35,573 bases of DNA from Prochlorococcus sp. AG-363-A16. Its GTDB lineage: Bacteria; Cyanobacteriota; Cyanobacteriia; PCC-6307; Cyanobiaceae. The stretch covers positions 1 through 35,573 of the forward strand of contig QCFB01000019.1 of assembly GCA_003280345.1 (NCBI GenBank), given 5' to 3'. Position numbers and translations under genes: made by a program. Shown here in pieces: positions 14,702 through 24,290 of this stretch. Below the pieces are notes generated by a model. The model had not been told where the DNA came from. It made no database searches and saw only the letters and a list, made by a program, of their open reading frames with translations. Within the stretch, counting starts at the first letter, position 1, and each line of letters starts with the position of its first letter.

Positions 14702-15982
14702 ATGTTTTTAAGTCTGGACTTTTGGAAAAAGGGTAAGTTTTTGCCTCAATCAGGACCTTATAGAAAATTTTTGAAAAATGTCGATTGGATTTTGTGGGGC
14801 GTACCTCTTTTTTTAGTTTTCTTGGCAGGCGTCTTGATCGCAAGTACACAGAGACAAGTTGATTACGCCGATTGGTATCAGCATTGGATTACAGCTGTGA
14901 TAGGTATTGCGGTTGCTTTAGGCATTGCGCAATTACCTTTGGAAAGAGTCCGCCCATTTTTGGTACCTATCTATGGGTTAACAGTTTTGAGCTTAATTGC
15001 GGTACGCCTGATTGGAACTTCTGCTTTGGGTGCGCAGCGATGGTTAAGTTTTGGCGGGGTCAATGTTCAACCTTCTGAATTTGCAAAATTAACTGCCATC
15101 ATTGTTTTAGCAGCGGTTTTGGACCGTCATCGAGTTCGGCGACCAATAGATTTGTTGAAACCTCTAAGTGTAATTTTTCTCCCTTGGGTATTGGTATTTA
15201 TTCAACCTGATTTAGGAACTTCTCTTGTATTCGGAGCCGTTTTGTTGGCGATGCTGTATTGGTCCGGAATGCCAGTTGAATGGGTTCTTTTAGTTTTATC
15301 TGCGGTCTTTACTGCGATTTTATCTGGAATACTCCCATGGGGTCTTTTGGTTTGGATTCCATTGATGGGTTGCTTGGCATACCGCTCATTGCCTAAAAAA
15401 CGTTTTGCCGCGGCAATAACGATTTTTTTACAGGTTCTTATTGCGCAAGTGACTCCTTGGTTGTGGATGAATGGCTTAAAGGACTATCAGAGAGATCGAT
15501 TGGTCCTTTTTATTGATCCATCAAGAGATCCTTTGGGAGGTGGTTACCATTTACTCCAAAGCACTGTCGGGATTGGCTCAGGAGGTTTATTTGGTACTGG
15601 TTTGTTGCAAGGTCAATTGACCAAGTTACGCTTTATTCCTGAGCAACATACTGATTTTATTTTCAGTGCTTTGGGTGAAGAAACAGGCTTTTTGGGAACC
15701 ATGTTGGTATTGGTTGGATTTTTGCTCTTAATGGTTCGCCTATTGAAGGTCGCAAGAGAAGCTAGGACTGATTTTGAATCTCTTGTTGTGATAGGAATTG
15801 GCACAATGTTGATGTTCCAGGTTGTGGTGAACATCTATATGACAATTGGTCTTGGCCCAGTAACTGGAATTCCGTTGCCTTTTATGAGTTATGGCCGCAC
15901 TGCATTACTAGTTAATTTTATTTCTCTTGGCTTTTGTCTTTCGGTGGCTCGAAGAGGCCTCTCCATTGCTCGAAGCTGGTGA
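14702..15982 (+). CDS. rodA: RodA, SEDS peptidoglycan glycosyltransferase
   Basis: A polytopic inner-membrane SEDS protein (426 aa, about ten hydrophobic spans) that polymerises lipid II for cell-wall elongation. Signatures: GAQRWLSFGGVNVQPSEFAK, FIQPDLGTSLV (the catalytic Asp region), RDRLVLFIDPSRDPLGGGYH, SGGLFGTGLLQGQLTKLRFI, PEQHTDFIFSALGEETGF and PLPFMSYGRTALLVNF. The long cytoplasmic N-terminal extension before the first span is a small difference from E. coli RodA. It begins 2 nt after mrp, and its TGA overlaps the GTG of the kinase gene. Confidence 0.95.
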   Translation: MFLSLDFWKKGKFLPQSGPYRKFLKNVDWILWGVPLFLVFLAGVLIASTQRQVDYADWYQHWITAVIGIAVALGIAQLPLERVRPFLVPIYGLTVLSLIAVRLIGTSALGAQRWLSFGGVNVQPSEFAKLTAIIVLAAVLDRHRVRRPIDLLKPLSVIFLPWVLVFIQPDLGTSLVFGAVLLAMLYWSGMPVEWVLLVLSAVFTAILSGILPWGLLVWIPLMGCLAYRSLPKKRFAAAITIFLQVLIAQVTPWLWMNGLKDYQRDRLVLFIDPSRDPLGGGYHLLQSTVGIGSGGLFGTGLLQGQLTKLRFIPEQHTDFIFSALGEETGFLGTMLVLVGFLLLMVRLLKVAREARTDFESLVVIGIGTMLMFQVVVNIYMTIGLGPVTGIPLPFMSYGRTALLVNFISLGFCLSVARRGLSIARSW

Positions 15983-17364
15983 GTAGTCAAATCACTCTGA
16001 GAGATATTCAAGAGCGAATGGCTGAAGATGTGCCTGCTGGAAGAGTGGATGAACCTACTGTTCGGCGATTGTGGTGGGCAGCCTTAGACACCTTGCAAAA
16101 TGAAATTTTAGCTCCTATTGATTTGACGGGTGGTTTATGGCTTGCCTCTCCATTGCCGGCCCTTTATGAACCCAAATTGCTTGATCGACTTCAAGGATGG
16201 GTATGGGCTCCGGATGCATTGAAGAATTTGCATACACCTCATGTTGGCTTGTTACCGCAAAGCACGTGTGGATCGGTTTTGCAAGAAAACCCAACAGAAG
16301 TTTGTCGTTATAACCGCTTGCCGTTACGACAAGCTGATGGCGATGATCCCTTTTTGCTCATTGTTACTCCTGAGATACAGCTAGCACTTGCTTTGCAAGG
16401 AAAGCCTGGAAAACGAAATTTATTAATGCGTAGCGATCCCAAAACCTTAAGAGACCTTTTGGCGATGCTTGATCTGAGATTAAAAGATGAGAATCTTGAA
16501 AATGCAATTCAGCTGCGTAGGACTCTTGCAGATTTAGGGCAATTGAGAATTAATGAAAACATTGAGCGAGCTTTTTGGCCTTTACTTTCTGCCAGGTTGG
16601 CTGGAATGGTTCCAAGTCTCACTATTCAGACTCATTCGGATAGATCCGTTGCAGGTCAGACAGATTATTCAAATGATGGCGAGCTAACTCTCCTAGAAGC
16701 CCTGACACATGAGGTTCGCACTCCTTTGGCCACTATTAGGACACTGATTCGCTCATTGCTTCGGCGGAAGGATCTTTCTGAACTAGTAGTTAGTCGCTTG
16801 AAACAAATTGATTCTGAATGTACAGAGCAAATCGATAGATTCGGTTTAATTTTTAGTGCTGCAGCTCTTGAAAGGCAGCGACCTGAGTCTTCACAGCTTG
16901 CTAGTACAGATTTAGGAAGAATGCTTGAGATGTTGCACCCAGTTTGGAGCAAACAGCTTGAGAGGCGCGGGTTAACACTTCACTTGGATATCACTCCTGA
17001 CCTGCCTCATGTGCTTAGCGATCCCCAGCGGTTAGAGCTCATGCTGGGAGGCTTGATAGATAGAAATACTCGGCGTCTTAAAGCTGGTGGATCTCTTTCC
17101 CTTGAGTTAAGACCAGCGGGTCAGCGTTTAAAGCTCCAATTTCTTAGCAAAGCCCCTATGTCTAAGGATGCAGATACAGATTTTTTAGAAAACCACGCGA
17201 ATTCTGAGCTTGGGCCAGTACTTAGTTGGAACCCTGTAACAGGAAGTTTGCAGCTTAGTCAGGCTGCAACGCAACGATTTTTAGCAAGCTTGGGCGGACG
17301 TTTGACTCACCGAAGAGATAGTGGACTAACGGTTTTTTTCCCAATATCTGAAGCTAAAAACTGA
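15979..17364 (+). CDS. sensor histidine kinase with degenerate ATP-binding domain
   Basis: GTG 15979 overlaps the rodA stop by 4 nt and gives 461 aa. The N-terminal about 230 residues look like a soluble GAF-like sensor region without membrane spans. The H-box LTLLEALTHEVRTPLATIRT has the phospho-accepting His. The following ATPase domain is unusual: the N box reads LELMLGGLIDRNTRRLKAGG (no clear N-x-x-x-N), and the DxGxG region reads SKAPMSKDADTDF, with no G1 motif visible. The C terminus ASLGGRLTHRRDSGLTVFFP still resembles the end of HATPase_c. Autophosphorylation may be weak or absent. No response regulator is adjacent; the partner and signal are unknown. Confidence 0.82.
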   Translation: MSSQITLRDIQERMAEDVPAGRVDEPTVRRLWWAALDTLQNEILAPIDLTGGLWLASPLPALYEPKLLDRLQGWVWAPDALKNLHTPHVGLLPQSTCGSVLQENPTEVCRYNRLPLRQADGDDPFLLIVTPEIQLALALQGKPGKRNLLMRSDPKTLRDLLAMLDLRLKDENLENAIQLRRTLADLGQLRINENIERAFWPLLSARLAGMVPSLTIQTHSDRSVAGQTDYSNDGELTLLEALTHEVRTPLATIRTLIRSLLRRKDLSELVVSRLKQIDSECTEQIDRFGLIFSAAALERQRPESSQLASTDLGRMLEMLHPVWSKQLERRGLTLHLDITPDLPHVLSDPQRLELMLGGLIDRNTRRLKAGGSLSLELRPAGQRLKLQFLSKAPMSKDADTDFLENHANSELGPVLSWNPVTGSLQLSQAATQRFLASLGGRLTHRRDSGLTVFFPISEAKN

Positions 17365-17400
17365 TCATTTTTTTACTCACAATGTTGACGGGTGTGAAGG

Positions 17401-17430
17401 TTGACCCCGAAAAGTGCCATACGGTACAAA
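17401..17430 (+). promoter_or_regulatory. candidate psaD promoter
   Basis: TTGACC (17401-17406) and TACAAA (17425-17430) are separated by 18 nt, 52 nt upstream of the psaD ATG. This is a reasonable sigma-70-type match for a highly expressed photosystem gene. The start site near 17437 is inferred. Confidence 0.4.
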
Positions 17431-17482
17431 TTGTGATGCTACTTTTCACTTGTAAAGGCATGCTGATTTTTGAGTAAAACCC

Positions 17483-17908
17483 ATGGCTGAAGCTTTGAAA
17501 GGCAACCTCCCACAAAGTATCGCGAGTACAGGTGGTTTACTAAATTCCGCTGAAACCGAAGAAAAGTACGCCATTACTTGGTCAAGTACTAAGGCACAAG
17601 CATTTGAATTGCCAACTGGTGGAGCGGCAACGATGAACCAGGGGGACAATTTGATGTATTTCGCTCGTAAAGAGCAATGCCTTGCTTTGGGGACTCAATT
17701 CAGGACCTTTAAGCCTAAAATTGATGACTACAAGATTTACCGAGTGTTTCCAGGTGGCGACACAGAGTTCCTTCATCCAAAGGATGGTGTTTTCCCTGAG
17801 AAAGTGAATGAAGGTCGTCCAATCGTGAATCACAACCCACGTAGAATTGGCCAAAATGCCAATCCAGCTAGTGTGAAGTTCACGGGAAAGAACACTTACG
17901 ACTCTTGA
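17483..17908 (+). CDS. psaD: photosystem I subunit II (PsaD)
   Basis: The stromal-side PSI subunit that docks ferredoxin and stabilises PsaC. Clear family sequence: [77 protein letters not shown] and [15 protein letters not shown]. 141 aa is normal for cyanobacteria. It is separated from the kinase by 118 nt and followed 61 nt later by trpE, an order known from Prochlorococcus and marine Synechococcus. Confidence 0.98.
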   Translation: MAEALKGNLPQSIASTGGLLNSAETEEKYAITWSSTKAQAFELPTGGAATMNQGDNLMYFARKEQCLALGTQFRTFKPKIDDYKIYRVFPGGDTEFLHPKDGVFPEKVNEGRPIVNHNPRRIGQNANPASVKFTGKNTYDS

Positions 17909-17969
17909 CCAAAAGCTACATAATTAGCTTGGTTCACTAATTCAGTGCTTGAGCTGAGATGATTTACTC

Positions 17970-19490
17970 ATGCACAGCTCAGAAAGGTCCTCGTTTTTAG
18001 ATGCTGCAGCCAGTGGTGCCAACTTTGTACCTCTGGCTCAAAGTTGGCCCGCAGACTTAGAAACTCCCCTTACTACCTGGTTGAAGGTAGGTCATGGGCA
18101 TCCTCCAGGTGTTTTACTTGAATCTGTAGAGGGTGGTGAAACTCTTGGCAGATGGAGTGTTGTGGCTTGTGATCCACTTTGGACAGTTACTGCAGTCGGG
18201 AATCGATTAATAAGAAAGTGGCGAGATGGACAATGTGATGAAGCAGTTGGGAACCCGTTCGAAATCCTTCGTCAGTGGCTATCTCAATATCGTTCTTTAA
18301 CTCTTCCTGATCTGCCTTCCATAGGCCAAGTCTATGGAATTTGGGGCTATGAATTAATCCAATGGATCGAGCCTACGGTTCCTGTCCACTCTCGTGAAGA
18401 CTCAGACCCCCCTGATGGTATATGGATGTTGATGGATCACATCTTGATATTTGATCAAGTCAAACGTTTGATTACTGCTGTTGCGTATGGCGATCTAACA
18501 GGTCAAAAATCTGTAGATTTTGCTTTTGATCAAGCCTCAAAGCGTATTCAAGCTCTTAAAAGGCAGATGGCAGAGCCTCTTGCTTTAATTCAGCCTTTGC
18601 CTTGGCAACCTAAAGCGAAATCAATTCCTAGAACAAAGCGTAATTTTAGAAAGTCGGATTTTGAGGATGGTGTTCAAGTCGCTAAGGAGCACATAGCAGA
18701 TGGAGATGTTTTTCAGCTTGTACTTAGCCAGAGACTTGAGACTCGTGTGGAGCAGACCCCTTTTGAGATGTATCGAAGCTTAAGGATGGTGAATCCTTCT
18801 CCTTACATGGCGTTTTTTGATTTTGGCGAGTGGCAATTAATTGGTTCTAGTCCTGAAGTGATGGTTAAGGCTGAGCCAGGAAGAGATGGAATCAGAGCCA
18901 GTCTTCGACCAATTGCAGGGACTCGGCCTAGGGGAAAGGATCAGAATGAAGATCTTAAGTTAGAAGAAGAGCTTTTAGCTGACCCCAAAGAACGCGCTGA
19001 GCATGTGATGCTCGTTGATTTAGGACGTAATGACCTTGGCCGTGTTTGTAAACCAGGGAGTGTTTCCGTTAAGGATCTAATGGTCATTGAGAAATACTCC
19101 CATGTAATGCACATAGTTAGTGAAGTGGAGGGCTCACTTTCTAATGGGATGGATGTTTGGGACTTGTTGATGGCTTCATTTCCTGCTGGCACAGTTAGTG
19201 GTGCTCCAAAAATCAGGGCAATGCAATTAATTAATGAGCTTGAGAGCCAAGCCAGAGGTCCATACTCAGGTGTTTATGGGTCTATGGATCTAAATGGGGC
19301 ATTAAATACAGCTATTACGATACGTACAATGCTTGTGCACCCTCACCCTCAGGGAGGATGTCGAGTGCAAGTTCAGGCAGGTGCAGGTGTGGTTGCAGAT
19401 TCAATTCCATCTGCTGAATATCAAGAGACATTAAATAAAGCCAGGGGCATGCTTACAGCACTTGCATGTCTGAAATCTTCGAACTCATGA
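17970..19490 (+). CDS. trpE: anthranilate synthase component I
   Basis: Makes anthranilate from chorismate and glutamine-derived ammonia with TrpG; first committed step of tryptophan synthesis. 506 aa. The N-terminal LLES (GVLLESVEGG), part of the Trp feedback site, is present. C-terminal chorismate-binding motifs include GDVFQLVLSQRLET, GSSPEVMVK, IAGTRPRGKDQNED, HVMLVDLGRNDLGRV, FPAGTVSGAPKIRAMQLI and GPYSGVYGSMD. Its TGA overlaps the gshA ATG by ATGA at 19487-19490. Confidence 0.97.
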   Translation: MHSSERSSFLDAAASGANFVPLAQSWPADLETPLTTWLKVGHGHPPGVLLESVEGGETLGRWSVVACDPLWTVTAVGNRLIRKWRDGQCDEAVGNPFEILRQWLSQYRSLTLPDLPSIGQVYGIWGYELIQWIEPTVPVHSREDSDPPDGIWMLMDHILIFDQVKRLITAVAYGDLTGQKSVDFAFDQASKRIQALKRQMAEPLALIQPLPWQPKAKSIPRTKRNFRKSDFEDGVQVAKEHIADGDVFQLVLSQRLETRVEQTPFEMYRSLRMVNPSPYMAFFDFGEWQLIGSSPEVMVKAEPGRDGIRASLRPIAGTRPRGKDQNEDLKLEEELLADPKERAEHVMLVDLGRNDLGRVCKPGSVSVKDLMVIEKYSHVMHIVSEVEGSLSNGMDVWDLLMASFPAGTVSGAPKIRAMQLINELESQARGPYSGVYGSMDLNGALNTAITIRTMLVHPHPQGGCRVQVQAGAGVVADSIPSAEYQETLNKARGMLTALACLKSSNS

Positions 19491-20626
19491 CTATTCGTCA
19501 GCTTCTTAAGGGGTTTGAAGTGGAACTTTTTACCGGACTTTTTTCCGGACAACATGTTGGAGTAGCTGATGCAGCAACAAAGGATCTGCCAGATTTTGTA
19601 AAGGAACCTGATCAACGTAATCTCGAATTTATAACTAACCCAGAAGCTGAATATGACCTATTAAAAGAGGCTTTGTTATTCCCAAGACGTAAATTGCGCT
19701 CTTGGTTGGCGCCAAAGCAGTTAACGATCTTGCCTTGTAGCACCCTGAGTTTGGGGGATAGTAAAACTTTTGAAAGATCTGACCCTTTAAACCCCTACCA
19801 TGACTTCATAGAAGCTACCTATGGCACAAGGGTAGTTACGACAAGCGTTCATATCAATTTAGGCATTGAAAACTTGCCACTTTTATTTTCAGCTCTTCGT
19901 TTGGTGCGTTGCGAAGCCGCTTTATTTCTTGCTTTGAGTGCTAGCTCTCCTTTTCTGGATGGCGTATCCACTGGCGCACACTCTCAACGATGGCTGCAGT
20001 TCCCTCTTACGCCAGAAAAAGTTCCACTTTTTAAAAACCATTTGCACTACGTGAATTGGGTAGAAGATCAGTTGTTACGAGGAACTATGAGAAATGAGCG
20101 ACATTTATGGACATCTGTGCGGCCAAATGGACCACACCGGCCTTATGCACTTAATCGCTTGGAGTTGCGTATTTGTGACTTAATTACTGATTGTGATTTG
20201 CTTTTGGCAGTGACAGCTTTGCTTGAACTTCGTGTATTGAGCCTTATGCAAGATCCCAAAAAGCTTGATCCTTTAGAAGTGAGTCATTTGAATTTGCAAG
20301 AGCTTGCAGACTTAAGTGATGTGAACGATGTAGCAGCAGCAAAAACTAGTCTTGATGCGACTTTGCATCACTGGTTAGATGGTAAGCCAATTCTTTGCCG
20401 TACTTGGATAAAGGAATTGCTCGAAGAAATCACACCTTTGGCGAAAGATATGGATATGCTCCACTTACTTTCTCCAATCAATTTGGTGCTTGAAAATGGT
20501 AATCAGGCTATGAAATGGTTGATTGCTACTTCCGAAGGTCGTCCAATGGATGCTGTGCTACAGCAAAGCATCGTCGAGATGCAAGATGAAGAAACTTCGA
20601 CAACCAAAGTTGAAGCGATTAGGTGA
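19487..20626 (+). CDS. gshA: glutamate-cysteine ligase, cyanobacterial type
   Basis: Forms gamma-glutamylcysteine, the first step of glutathione synthesis. The sequence [70 protein letters not shown] and [10 protein letters not shown] fits the distinct cyanobacterial GshA family (about 380 aa). ATG 19487, overlapping the trpE stop by 4 nt, is preferred to the upstream in-frame TTG/ATG inside trpE. Its TGA (20624-20626) overlaps the ATG of ppc, so trpE-gshA-ppc probably form one transcript. Confidence 0.95.
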   Translation: MTIRQLLKGFEVELFTGLFSGQHVGVADAATKDLPDFVKEPDQRNLEFITNPEAEYDLLKEALLFPRRKLRSWLAPKQLTILPCSTLSLGDSKTFERSDPLNPYHDFIEATYGTRVVTTSVHINLGIENLPLLFSALRLVRCEAALFLALSASSPFLDGVSTGAHSQRWLQFPLTPEKVPLFKNHLHYVNWVEDQLLRGTMRNERHLWTSVRPNGPHRPYALNRLELRICDLITDCDLLLAVTALLELRVLSLMQDPKKLDPLEVSHLNLQELADLSDVNDVAAAKTSLDATLHHWLDGKPILCRTWIKELLEEITPLAKDMDMLHLLSPINLVLENGNQAMKWLIATSEGRPMDAVLQQSIVEMQDEETSTTKVEAIR

Positions 20627-21051
20627 TGGTGATGGCCAAAAAAGATTCCAAAAGTTTATCTATAAAGCAAACATCCCCCAATTTGGCGGATAGTGACTCT
20701 AATAATTCAGTAGCAGAAGATCATAATGCTGGACGTTTGTTGCAACAACGTCTCAAATTAGTAGAAGAGCTATGGGAAACAGTGTTAAGAAGCGAATGCC
20801 CTGTTGACCAGGCAGAAAGACTTCTTCGCCTTAAGCAATTAAGTGATCCCAGCAGCTTGGATGAAGGTGAGCCAAATAGTACAAGTACTGCAATTGTTTT
20901 ATTAATTCGAGAAATGGATCTTGCTGAGGCAATTTTTGCTGCCAGAGCTTTTTCTCTCTACTTTCAATTGGTCAATATTCTTGAGCAGAGGATTGAGGAA
21001 GATAGTTACCTCGCAAGTATGGCTAGTGGCCAAGGTCAGGGTATTAAGTGA
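20626..21051 (+). CDS. ppc: phosphoenolpyruvate carboxylase, N-terminal fragment (gene broken by adapter sequence)
   Basis: The N terminus of [59 protein letters not shown] and [15 protein letters not shown] are typical of cyanobacterial PEPC before the catalytic region. The first ~35 residues are a polar, variable tail. The genuine gene sequence ends at about 21046; the TGA at 21049-21051 lies inside contaminating adapter sequence. ATG 20626 overlaps the gshA stop; ATG 20632 is an alternative. PEPC fixes bicarbonate onto PEP to give oxaloacetate. About 30 residues that should link this part to the rest are missing. Confidence 0.88.
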   Translation: MVMAKKDSKSLSIKQTSPNLADSDSNNSVAEDHNAGRLLQQRLKLVEELWETVLRSECPVDQAERLLRLKQLSDPSSLDEGEPNSTSTAIVLLIREMDLAEAIFAARAFSLYFQLVNILEQRIEEDSYLASMASGQGQGIK

Positions 21052-21116
21052 TACGGCGCCCACCGAGATCTTCACTTCTAGCTTCGTCGGCATCGTCAGT
21101 TGTGTATATGTGACTG
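21047..21116 (+). other. Illumina Nextera adapter embedded in the assembly
   Basis: Read ungapped: 21047-21075 matches the 29-nt P5 adapter with 3 mismatches. 21076-21083 is TTCTAGCT, which I recall as Nextera XT v2 i5 index S515. 21084-21097 matches TCGTCGGCAGCGTC with 1 mismatch. 21098-21116 matches the Tn5 mosaic end AGATGTGTATAAGAGACAG with 4 mismatches. In total 62 of 70 positions agree, in the exact order P5-index-linker-mosaic end. Seven of the eight mismatches fall on adapter A positions, mostly A to T. Both flanks are ppc coding sequence, so this is contamination inserted or substituted into the gene, not biology. Confidence 0.95.
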
Positions 21117-21117
21117 G

Positions 21118-23682
21118 ACTGCTCCAGCCACTTTTAGAGAATTATTTGAAAGACTTAGACGTTTAAACGTACCGCCTGCACAGCTGGAGACCTTGTTGCA
21201 GGAGATGGATATTAGATTGGTTTTTACCGCTCATCCAACAGAGATTGTTAGGCATACTGTTCGTCACAAACAGAGAAGAGTTGCGAGTCTCCTTCAACAA
21301 TTGCAAATTGCTCTTGAAAACTCCGCTTCTGAAAAAGAGAGTCTTAGGCTTCATTTGATTGAAGAAATACGACTTTGGTGGCGCACTGATGAGCTTCACC
21401 AATTTAAGCCCACAGTCTTAGATGAAGTGGATTATGCTTTGCATTATTTTCAGCAGGTTTTATTTGATGCAATGCCTCAGTTGCGTCGACGTATTTCTTC
21501 TGCTCTAGCAGGTAGCTATCCAGATGTACAAATTCCCCAAGAAGCTTTTTGCACATTTGGCTCTTGGGTTGGTTCCGACCGGGATGGAAACCCATCTGTA
21601 ACTCCTGAGATTACCTGGAGAACAGCTTGTTATCAACGTCAGTTGATGTTGGAACGTTATTTAGATGCTGTCCAGGAGCTTAGGGACCAATTGAGCATCT
21701 CAATGCAATGGAGTCAAGTTAGTGCTCCTCTTTTAGAGGCTCTTGAAATGGATAGATTACGTTTTCCTGTGGTATATGAAGAAAGGGCAGCTCGATACAG
21801 ATTAGAACCTTACAGATTGAAGCTGAGTTACACCTTGGAAAGGTTGCGATTAACTCATCAAAGGAATCAACAACTTGCTGCAGCAGGTTGGAAGACAACA
21901 GTTGAAGAGAATGAGCTATCTCTTGCACCAGCTAATTCAAATGAGGCTTTACATTACGGATCAGTCGAAGAATTTCGGGCTGAATTGGAATTAATTAGAA
22001 GTAGCCTTGTTAATACAGGCCTTTGTTGTGAACCATTAGATACTCTTTTGACTCAAGTTCATATCTTTGGGTTTTCATTGGCTAGCTTGGATATTCGCCA
22101 AGAAAGTACTCGTCATAGCGATGCCCTGGATGAATTAACTAGATACCTTGATCTTCCTGTTCCATATGGGGAGATGGAAGAGACGATGAGAGTTAAATGG
22201 CTCATGGAGGAATTACAAACTCGTCGCCCGCTTATCCCTTCAGCAGTTGAATGGTCGAAGAGCACAGACGAAACAATATCGGTGTTCCGTATGTTGCAAC
22301 GATTGCAAGTCGAATTTGGCAGTCGAATTTGCCGTACTTATGTGATCTCAATGAGTCATACAGTCTCTGATCTACTAGAGGTTCTTTTGCTAGCTAAGGA
22401 GGCAGGACTTGTTGACCCGGCTGACGGGACCGCGGATCTTTTAGTGGTCCCTTTATTTGAGACTGTTGAGGATTTACAGCGGGCACCAGCAGTAATGGAG
22501 CAGCTTTTTCAATCAACTATTTACCGTGATTTGTTGCCAAGTGTTGGAGAGCAAACTCAACCATTACAAGAGTTGATGCTTGGTTATTCAGATAGCAATA
22601 AAGACTCTGGCTTTCTATCTAGTAATTGGGAGATACATCAAGCACAAATTGCTCTTCAGGATTTAGCTAGTCGGCATAGCATTGCTTTACGTCTATTCCA
22701 TGGTAGAGGTGGGTCTGTTGGTCGAGGTGGAGGCCCTGCTTACCAAGCAATACTTGCTCAGCCAAGCGGGACGTTGCAAGGACGCATAAAGATTACTGAG
22801 CAAGGGGAAGTTCTTGCTTCTAAATACAGCTTGCCAGAACTTGCTCTCTACAATTTAGAGACAGTGACTACGGCGGTTTTGCAGAATAGTTTGGTTACTA
22901 ATCAATTGGATGCCACATCTAGTTGGAATCAACTGATGACCCGATTAGCAGCTCGTTCCCGTACTCATTATCGGGCTCTTGTGCATGACAACCCTGACTT
23001 AGTGGCATTTTTTCAAGAGATTACGCCTATAGAGGAAATTAGTAAGTTGCAGATTTCTAGTCGCCCTGCTCGACGTAAAAGTGGTGCAAAAGACCTATCC
23101 AGTTTAAGAGCTATTCCATGGGTATTTGGTTGGACACAGAGTCGCTTCCTTTTGCCTAGTTGGTTTGGTGTTGGTACAGCCTTGGCTGCTGAAGTTGAAG
23201 CAGATCCTGATCAATTGGACTTGTTGCAGAGACTTCATCAGCGGTGGCCTTTTTTCCGTATGTTGATTTCAAAGGTGGAGATGACTCTTTCAAAAGTTGA
23301 CTTAGAGTTAGCCCATCACTACATGACTAGTCTTGGCAGTGCGGAGAATCGAGATGCTTTTAATTGTATTTATAAAATTATTTCTAATGAGTACAGCCTT
23401 ACGCGAAGGTTGAAATTGGACATCACAGGTAATTCTAGGTTGCTTGGTGCTGATCCTGCGCTGCAATTATCAGTTGATCTCCGCAATCGCACAATCGTGC
23501 CATTGGGATTTCTTCAGGTTGCACTATTACGAAGATTGCGGGACCAGAATCGTCAGCCACCTATTAGTGAAACTCTTGGGAATGAAGGTGATGCTGGCCG
23601 TACTTATAGTCGTAGTGAATTATTAAGAGGTGCTCTGTTAACCATCAATGGTATTGCTGCAGGCATGCGAAATACTGGTTAG
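21118..23682 (+). CDS. ppc: phosphoenolpyruvate carboxylase, main part
   Basis: The frame resumes right after the adapter with [20 protein letters not shown] and continues to TAG at 23680-23682. Catalytic signatures: [17 protein letters not shown] (catalytic His), [57 protein letters not shown] (mobile loop) and the C terminus [15 protein letters not shown]. By chance it is in the same frame as the N-terminal fragment but separated from it by two in-frame stops (21049, 21082) within adapter sequence. In the living cell ppc is almost certainly one intact gene of about 1000 codons. Starts called inside 21047-21116 are meaningless. Confidence 0.95.
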   Translation, partial: TAPATFRELFERLRRLNVPPAQLETLLQEMDIRLVFTAHPTEIVRHTVRHKQRRVASLLQQLQIALENSASEKESLRLHLIEEIRLWWRTDELHQFKPTVLDEVDYALHYFQQVLFDAMPQLRRRISSALAGSYPDVQIPQEAFCTFGSWVGSDRDGNPSVTPEITWRTACYQRQLMLERYLDAVQELRDQLSISMQWSQVSAPLLEALEMDRLRFPVVYEERAARYRLEPYRLKLSYTLERLRLTHQRNQQLAAAGWKTTVEENELSLAPANSNEALHYGSVEEFRAELELIRSSLVNTGLCCEPLDTLLTQVHIFGFSLASLDIRQESTRHSDALDELTRYLDLPVPYGEMEETMRVKWLMEELQTRRPLIPSAVEWSKSTDETISVFRMLQRLQVEFGSRICRTYVISMSHTVSDLLEVLLLAKEAGLVDPADGTADLLVVPLFETVEDLQRAPAVMEQLFQSTIYRDLLPSVGEQTQPLQELMLGYSDSNKDSGFLSSNWEIHQAQIALQDLASRHSIALRLFHGRGGSVGRGGGPAYQAILAQPSGTLQGRIKITEQGEVLASKYSLPELALYNLETVTTAVLQNSLVTNQLDATSSWNQLMTRLAARSRTHYRALVHDNPDLVAFFQEITPIEEISKLQISSRPARRKSGAKDLSSLRAIPWVFGWTQSRFLLPSWFGVGTALAAEVEADPDQLDLLQRLHQRWPFFRMLISKVEMTLSKVDLELAHHYMTSLGSAENRDAFNCIYKIISNEYSLTRRLKLDITGNSRLLGADPALQLSVDLRNRTIVPLGFLQVALLRRLRDQNRQPPISETLGNEGDAGRTYSRSELLRGALLTINGIAAGMRNTG

Positions 23683-23685
23683 ACA

Positions 23686-24138
23686 GTGTTCACTTTTCGC
23701 CAAAATGCCAAGCCTCGTCTCCCTGATGGCTTCCTGCTTGAGACTAAGGTGGCCCCCACGCCTGAAGCATTGAATCGACTTCTTGCTAGATGTAATGAAG
23801 ATACTTATCCAAGAAGAAGATTGGCTTTGGCCTTGAAACAGAGTGTTTGCAATTTAAGTGTCTTAGATCAATCAACTGGAAAGCTTTATGGGTTTGTAAG
23901 AGCTACTTGTGATCGTGGCTTGAATGCAAACCTTTGGAATTTAGTAGCTGAACCAGGAGATAAGCAGAAAGAACTATTAGCTGTTTTGGTGCATAGTGCA
24001 CTAGTGATTCTTAGAAGGGATATGCCTGGGTGTAGCGTTTCTGTATTGGCACCATCTATAGCCATAAAGGCATTGCAACAACAAGGATTTTTATTGGATC
24101 CTGGAGGAATTCGAGCCATGACTTTTCGACTTCGCTAA
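23686..24138 (+). CDS. GNAT-like N-acetyltransferase-related protein, 150 aa
   Basis: GTG start at 23686, 3 nt after the ppc stop. The central segment KLYGFVRATCDRGLNANLWNLV is followed by KELLAVLVHSALVILRRDMPG, VSVLAPSIAIKALQQQGFLL and FRLR. This matches the beta-alpha pattern of the GNAT fold, including the C-terminal A...L...GF element, though the Q/RxxGxG/A acetyl-CoA loop is not clear (PGDKQKEL instead). Acetyltransferase activity is therefore uncertain. Conserved between ppc and recF in picocyanobacteria as I recall. Confidence 0.65.
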   Translation: MFTFRQNAKPRLPDGFLLETKVAPTPEALNRLLARCNEDTYPRRRLALALKQSVCNLSVLDQSTGKLYGFVRATCDRGLNANLWNLVAEPGDKQKELLAVLVHSALVILRRDMPGCSVSVLAPSIAIKALQQQGFLLDPGGIRAMTFRLR

Positions 24139-24156
24139 ACAGGAACTTTTAAAACA

Positions 24157-24198
24157 CGAGCATGGAGGGACTCGAACCCCCGACCGTCAGAACCGGAA
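24157..24198 (-). pseudogene. 3' half of tRNA-Arg(CCG), truncated in the anticodon loop
   Basis: The reverse complement shows discriminator G, acceptor 3' strand CATGCTC, T-arm GGGGG-TTCGAGT-CCCTC, variable loop CGGTC, anticodon stem 3' strand TCTGA and loop TTCCGGT (anticodon CCG). Beyond 24198 the sequence does not supply the matching anticodon-stem, D-arm or acceptor 5' strand, and no GAGCATG-type 5' end is found up to recF. So it is not a functional tRNA as assembled. It is either an attachment-site remnant, a rearrangement or an assembly chimera (see the 22-bp repeat that follows). Confidence 0.7.
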
Positions 24199-24215
24199 AC
24201 CGAAGTAATAATTAC
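24194..24215. repeat. 22-bp exact copy of an internal stretch of the CobO-like gene
   Basis: Positions 24194-24215 are identical to 28012-28033, which codes for part of AETEVIIT in the second domain of the CobO-like protein. The match overlaps the tRNA anticodon loop by five nt (CGGAA), a microhomology. Sequence on both outer sides differs. Confidence 0.9.
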
Positions 24216-24290
24216 ATAACTCGATTTGATGAGGCTAATTTGTTACTAGTCCCATAAGAGCTATTTTAGCTAAATCTTGCCTAAAGAAAG

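Noticed and set aside
17909-17940. Hairpin AAGCT/AGCTT after psaD as a terminator
   Set aside because: The stem is short and interrupted and no T-run follows.
20921-21166. 81-aa ORF crossing the adapter in another frame
   Set aside because: It is ppc read out of frame on both sides joined by adapter sequence.
20626-23682. ppc as a natural pseudogene or split gene
   Set aside because: The interrupting sequence is explained by Nextera adapter; both coding parts are well conserved.
24157-24290. tRNA-Arg with a group I intron
   Set aside because: Only about 90 nt precede recF, far too short for an intron, and no 5' tRNA half is present.
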